Origin: an uncultured SAR86 cluster bacterium
GTDB taxonomy: Bacteria > Pseudomonadota > Gammaproteobacteria > Magnimaribacterales > Magnimaribacteraceae
NCBI GenBank assembly: GCA_902628375.1
Contig: CACOMS010000012.1
Location: 1-34,967, forward strand
Direction of reading: 5' to 3'
Length of the DNA stretch: 34,967 nucleotides
Shown here: piece after piece, positions 33,569-34,967 of the stretch
Numbering within the stretch: the first letter of the stretch is position 1
Layout of the letters: each line of letters starts with the position of its first letter
The notes under the pieces: model-generated
What the model saw: the letters and a program-made list of their open reading frames with translations, nothing else
Databases searched by the model: none
Told to the model about the DNA's origin: nothing
Made by a program: the position numbers and the translations under genes

Positions 33569-34785
33569 AAAATACTTTCTTTATAAGCAACCTATTTCTG
33601 CTTATTTTCTCTCTAAATCTATTTGCAGAAGATTTTTTAATAAAAAATGCAAAAATATTTACAGGAACGGATCAAGGTTTAATTAAGAATTCAGATATTC
33701 ATATTAAAGATGGAAGGGTCCAGGAGATTAAAAAAGAAATAGATATTAGTAATATCAAAGTAATTGATTTGAATGGGAAATTAATTACCTCTGGATTTAT
33801 ATCGCCTTTATCACAGTTAGGGTTAGTAGAAATTGGCCTTGAATCGAGAACCAGAAATGATTCATCAGATGTTTATTCAGCAGGATTTAGTGTTGCCAGT
33901 TCATTCAATCCTAAGTCAACTCTGATTCCTTACAATTTAACTGGAGGAATCACTCTTAGTTTATCTTCACCTAGCTCAGGAGGTTTATTTTCTGGTCTTT
34001 CTTCTGCTTTTTATTTATCAGGGAAATTAAAGAATAGCTTGCTAAAAAAAGATATCGCATTAATAGCTTCAATAAGAAGTGGGGAAGGTTCAAAGGCAGC
34101 TAGCTTCCTTCTTTTAGAAGATTTCCTTACTTATGCTCAAGATAGAAATGCTGAAAAAGATCTATCTATAATTCCTTTAAGCCAAGAGGATGGAAATATT
34201 TCTATTAGGGATCTGCGCGCAATAAAAAGAGTTGTTGATAAAGAGATACCTCTAGTAGTTAGGGTAGACAAATCCTCAGATATTTTAACCATATTGGATC
34301 TAGCTAAAAGAAAAGATATAGAACTAATAATAGCTGGTGCCTCAGAAGGGTGGATGGTTGCTAATGAGTTAGCTGACTCAGGCGTGCCAGTTATTTTAAC
34401 TCCTATAGATAATATACCTAGCTCCTTTGATAGCCTTGGTTCTAGGTTAGATAACGCCTCTATGCTTCATAAGGCTGGAGTTAAATTAATCATTAGCTCT
34501 CATGAAACTCACAATGCTTATCTGTCCAGACAGGGAGCAGGAATAGCAGTTTCTTATGGTCTGCCTTGGGAAGAAGCTATAAAAGCATTAACTATAAATA
34601 TTTCAGAATCTTTTAACCTAGACAAATTAGGAGCAATAAAACCTGGTTATAAAGCTGATTTGGTTGTCTGGGATGGAGACCCTCTAGAAGTAACTTCTTT
34701 CGTAGAGAGAGTTTTCATATCTGGAAAAGAAGTTCCTGTTGAGAATAGGTCTATGAGGCTTAGAGATAGGTATCTAGAGAATTAG
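33565..34785 (+). CDS. Exported amidohydrolase homologue lacking metal ligands (probable pseudoenzyme)
   Basis: This 406-aa protein has a signal peptide (cleavage near LFA-E, residue 21) and the overall amidohydrolase plan: N-terminal beta domain (IKNAKIFTGTDQGLIKNSD), barrel, and the closing AIKPGYKADLVVWDGDPLE. The first metal motif, usually PGxIDxHxHxG, reads SGFISPLSQLGL (76-87), so both histidines are lost (L82, Q84). The second histidine region reads AGASEGWM (257-264) and the catalytic-aspartate region SSHETHNA (311-318), without a clear Asp. STLIPYNLTGG and PSSFDSLGSRLDNA mark a subfamily I recall as the downstream partner of the preceding gene in several gammaproteobacteria. Coupled by ATGA, the two may form a complex. 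Confidence 0.87.
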   Translation: MKNTFFISNLFLLIFSLNLFAEDFLIKNAKIFTGTDQGLIKNSDIHIKDGRVQEIKKEIDISNIKVIDLNGKLITSGFISPLSQLGLVEIGLESRTRNDSSDVYSAGFSVASSFNPKSTLIPYNLTGGITLSLSSPSSGGLFSGLSSAFYLSGKLKNSLLKKDIALIASIRSGEGSKAASFLLLEDFLTYAQDRNAEKDLSIIPLSQEDGNISIRDLRAIKRVVDKEIPLVVRVDKSSDILTILDLAKRKDIELIIAGASEGWMVANELADSGVPVILTPIDNIPSSFDSLGSRLDNASMLHKAGVKLIISSHETHNAYLSRQGAGIAVSYGLPWEEAIKALTINISESFNLDKLGAIKPGYKADLVVWDGDPLEVTSFVERVFISGKEVPVENRSMRLRDRYLEN

Positions 34786-34967
34786 CCTAGAGATTCTTTT
34801 ACTTTAATGCTGACGAGTCCCATGTCAGCCTTACCAGACAGTTTATTTTTTAGTAACCCCATTACTTTGCCCATATCTTGCATAGATTCTGCACCAGATT
34901 CAGCAATAGCCTGGTTTACCTCTTGAAGTATTTCTTCTTCTGAGAGCTGCTCAGGAAGAAATTTTTC
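34782..34967 (-). CDS. GatB/YqeY-domain protein, C-terminal part (5' end beyond window)
   Basis: The complement of the right edge encodes the last 61 residues of a YqeY-like protein: FLPEQLSEEEILQEVNQAI, then DMGKVMGLLKNKLSGKADM and a short tail ending in a TAA. This is the helical domain shared with the tRNA-binding tail of GatB, and a DMGKVM motif is typical. YqeY homologues are thought to bind tRNA, without a proven activity. In many gammaproteobacteria yqeY lies next to rpsU and dnaG, which would be to the right. The stop codons of this gene and the amidohydrolase homologue share two bases. Confidence 0.9.
   Translation of the reverse strand, partial: EKFLPEQLSEEEILQEVNQAIAESGAESMQDMGKVMGLLKNKLSGKADMGLVSIKVKESLG

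Noticed and set aside
1-34967. Mobile elements, CRISPR arrays, tRNA/rRNA genes or a defence/secondary-metabolite island
   Set aside because: No transposase, integrase, repeat-spacer pattern, tRNA cloverleaf or rRNA-like stretch was seen; gene content and base composition are uniform core chromosome.

Overview
The window looks like core chromosome from a streamlined, AT-rich marine gammaproteobacterium. Several neighbourhoods are typical of gammaproteobacteria: ubiE-ubiB-hisE-tatABC, miaB-ybeZ-ybeY-corC-lnt, gmk-rpoZ-spoT-ridA-recG and cmoA-cmoB. The low GC, very short spacers and many overlapping genes suggest a pelagic lineage of the SAR86 type. That placement is inference from style and gene content; no rRNA or other marker here fixes it. 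I see no tRNA, rRNA, CRISPR array, insertion sequence, prophage or integrase, and no gene-free stretch over 300 bases.

Layout. 2-3268 (+): 3' end of transketolase, pgk, a class I (Schiff-base) fructose-bisphosphate aldolase, and dtd. 3270-7948 (-): a putative lipoprotein, ubiE, ubiB, hisE, tatA, tatB, tatC. 7992-8543 (+): orn. 8545-8877 (-): a DUF1820 gene. 8913-15296 (+): miaB, ybeZ/phoH-like, ybeY, corC, lnt, an L,D-transpeptidase lipoprotein and an exported glutathione-peroxidase-like protein. 15325-15993 (-): rpiA. 16068-17603 (+): ilvA. 17537-19601 (-): ubiA and a FemAB-like acyltransferase whose 3' end overlaps ilvA antisense. 19694-23180 (+): rubredoxin (54 aa), a glutamate/aspartate-type symporter and a membrane pyrophosphatase. 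23181-23627 (-): a GNAT. 23638-25274 (+): cmoA and cmoB. 25271-30858 (-): gmk, rpoZ, spoT, ridA, recG. 30949-34785 (+): pyrE, riboflavin synthase and two exported amidohydrolase-superfamily proteins. 34782-34967 (-): 3' end of a YqeY-like gene.

How the genes work together. The first block serves the pentose-phosphate pathway and glycolysis, with rpiA elsewhere in the window. UbiA, UbiB and UbiE make ubiquinone. TatABC exports folded proteins. MiaB, CmoA/B, Dtd and YbeY act on tRNA, rRNA or translation quality. Lnt, the L,D-transpeptidase and lipoprotein genes concern the envelope. The pyrophosphatase and symporter concern ion gradients and uptake. SpoT, omega and Gmk link GTP metabolism to the stringent response.

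Most of the window is ordinary housekeeping DNA, and I do not see a clearly new multi-gene system. The points most worth a second look are: an intact amidohydrolase translationally coupled to a homologue that has lost its metal ligands; rubredoxin coupled to a glutamate-type carrier; Dtd with PQ in place of the usual SQ motif; a 67-bp antisense overlap between ilvA and the FemAB-like gene; convergent gene ends with almost no terminator space; and non-orthologous class I aldolase next to pgk.
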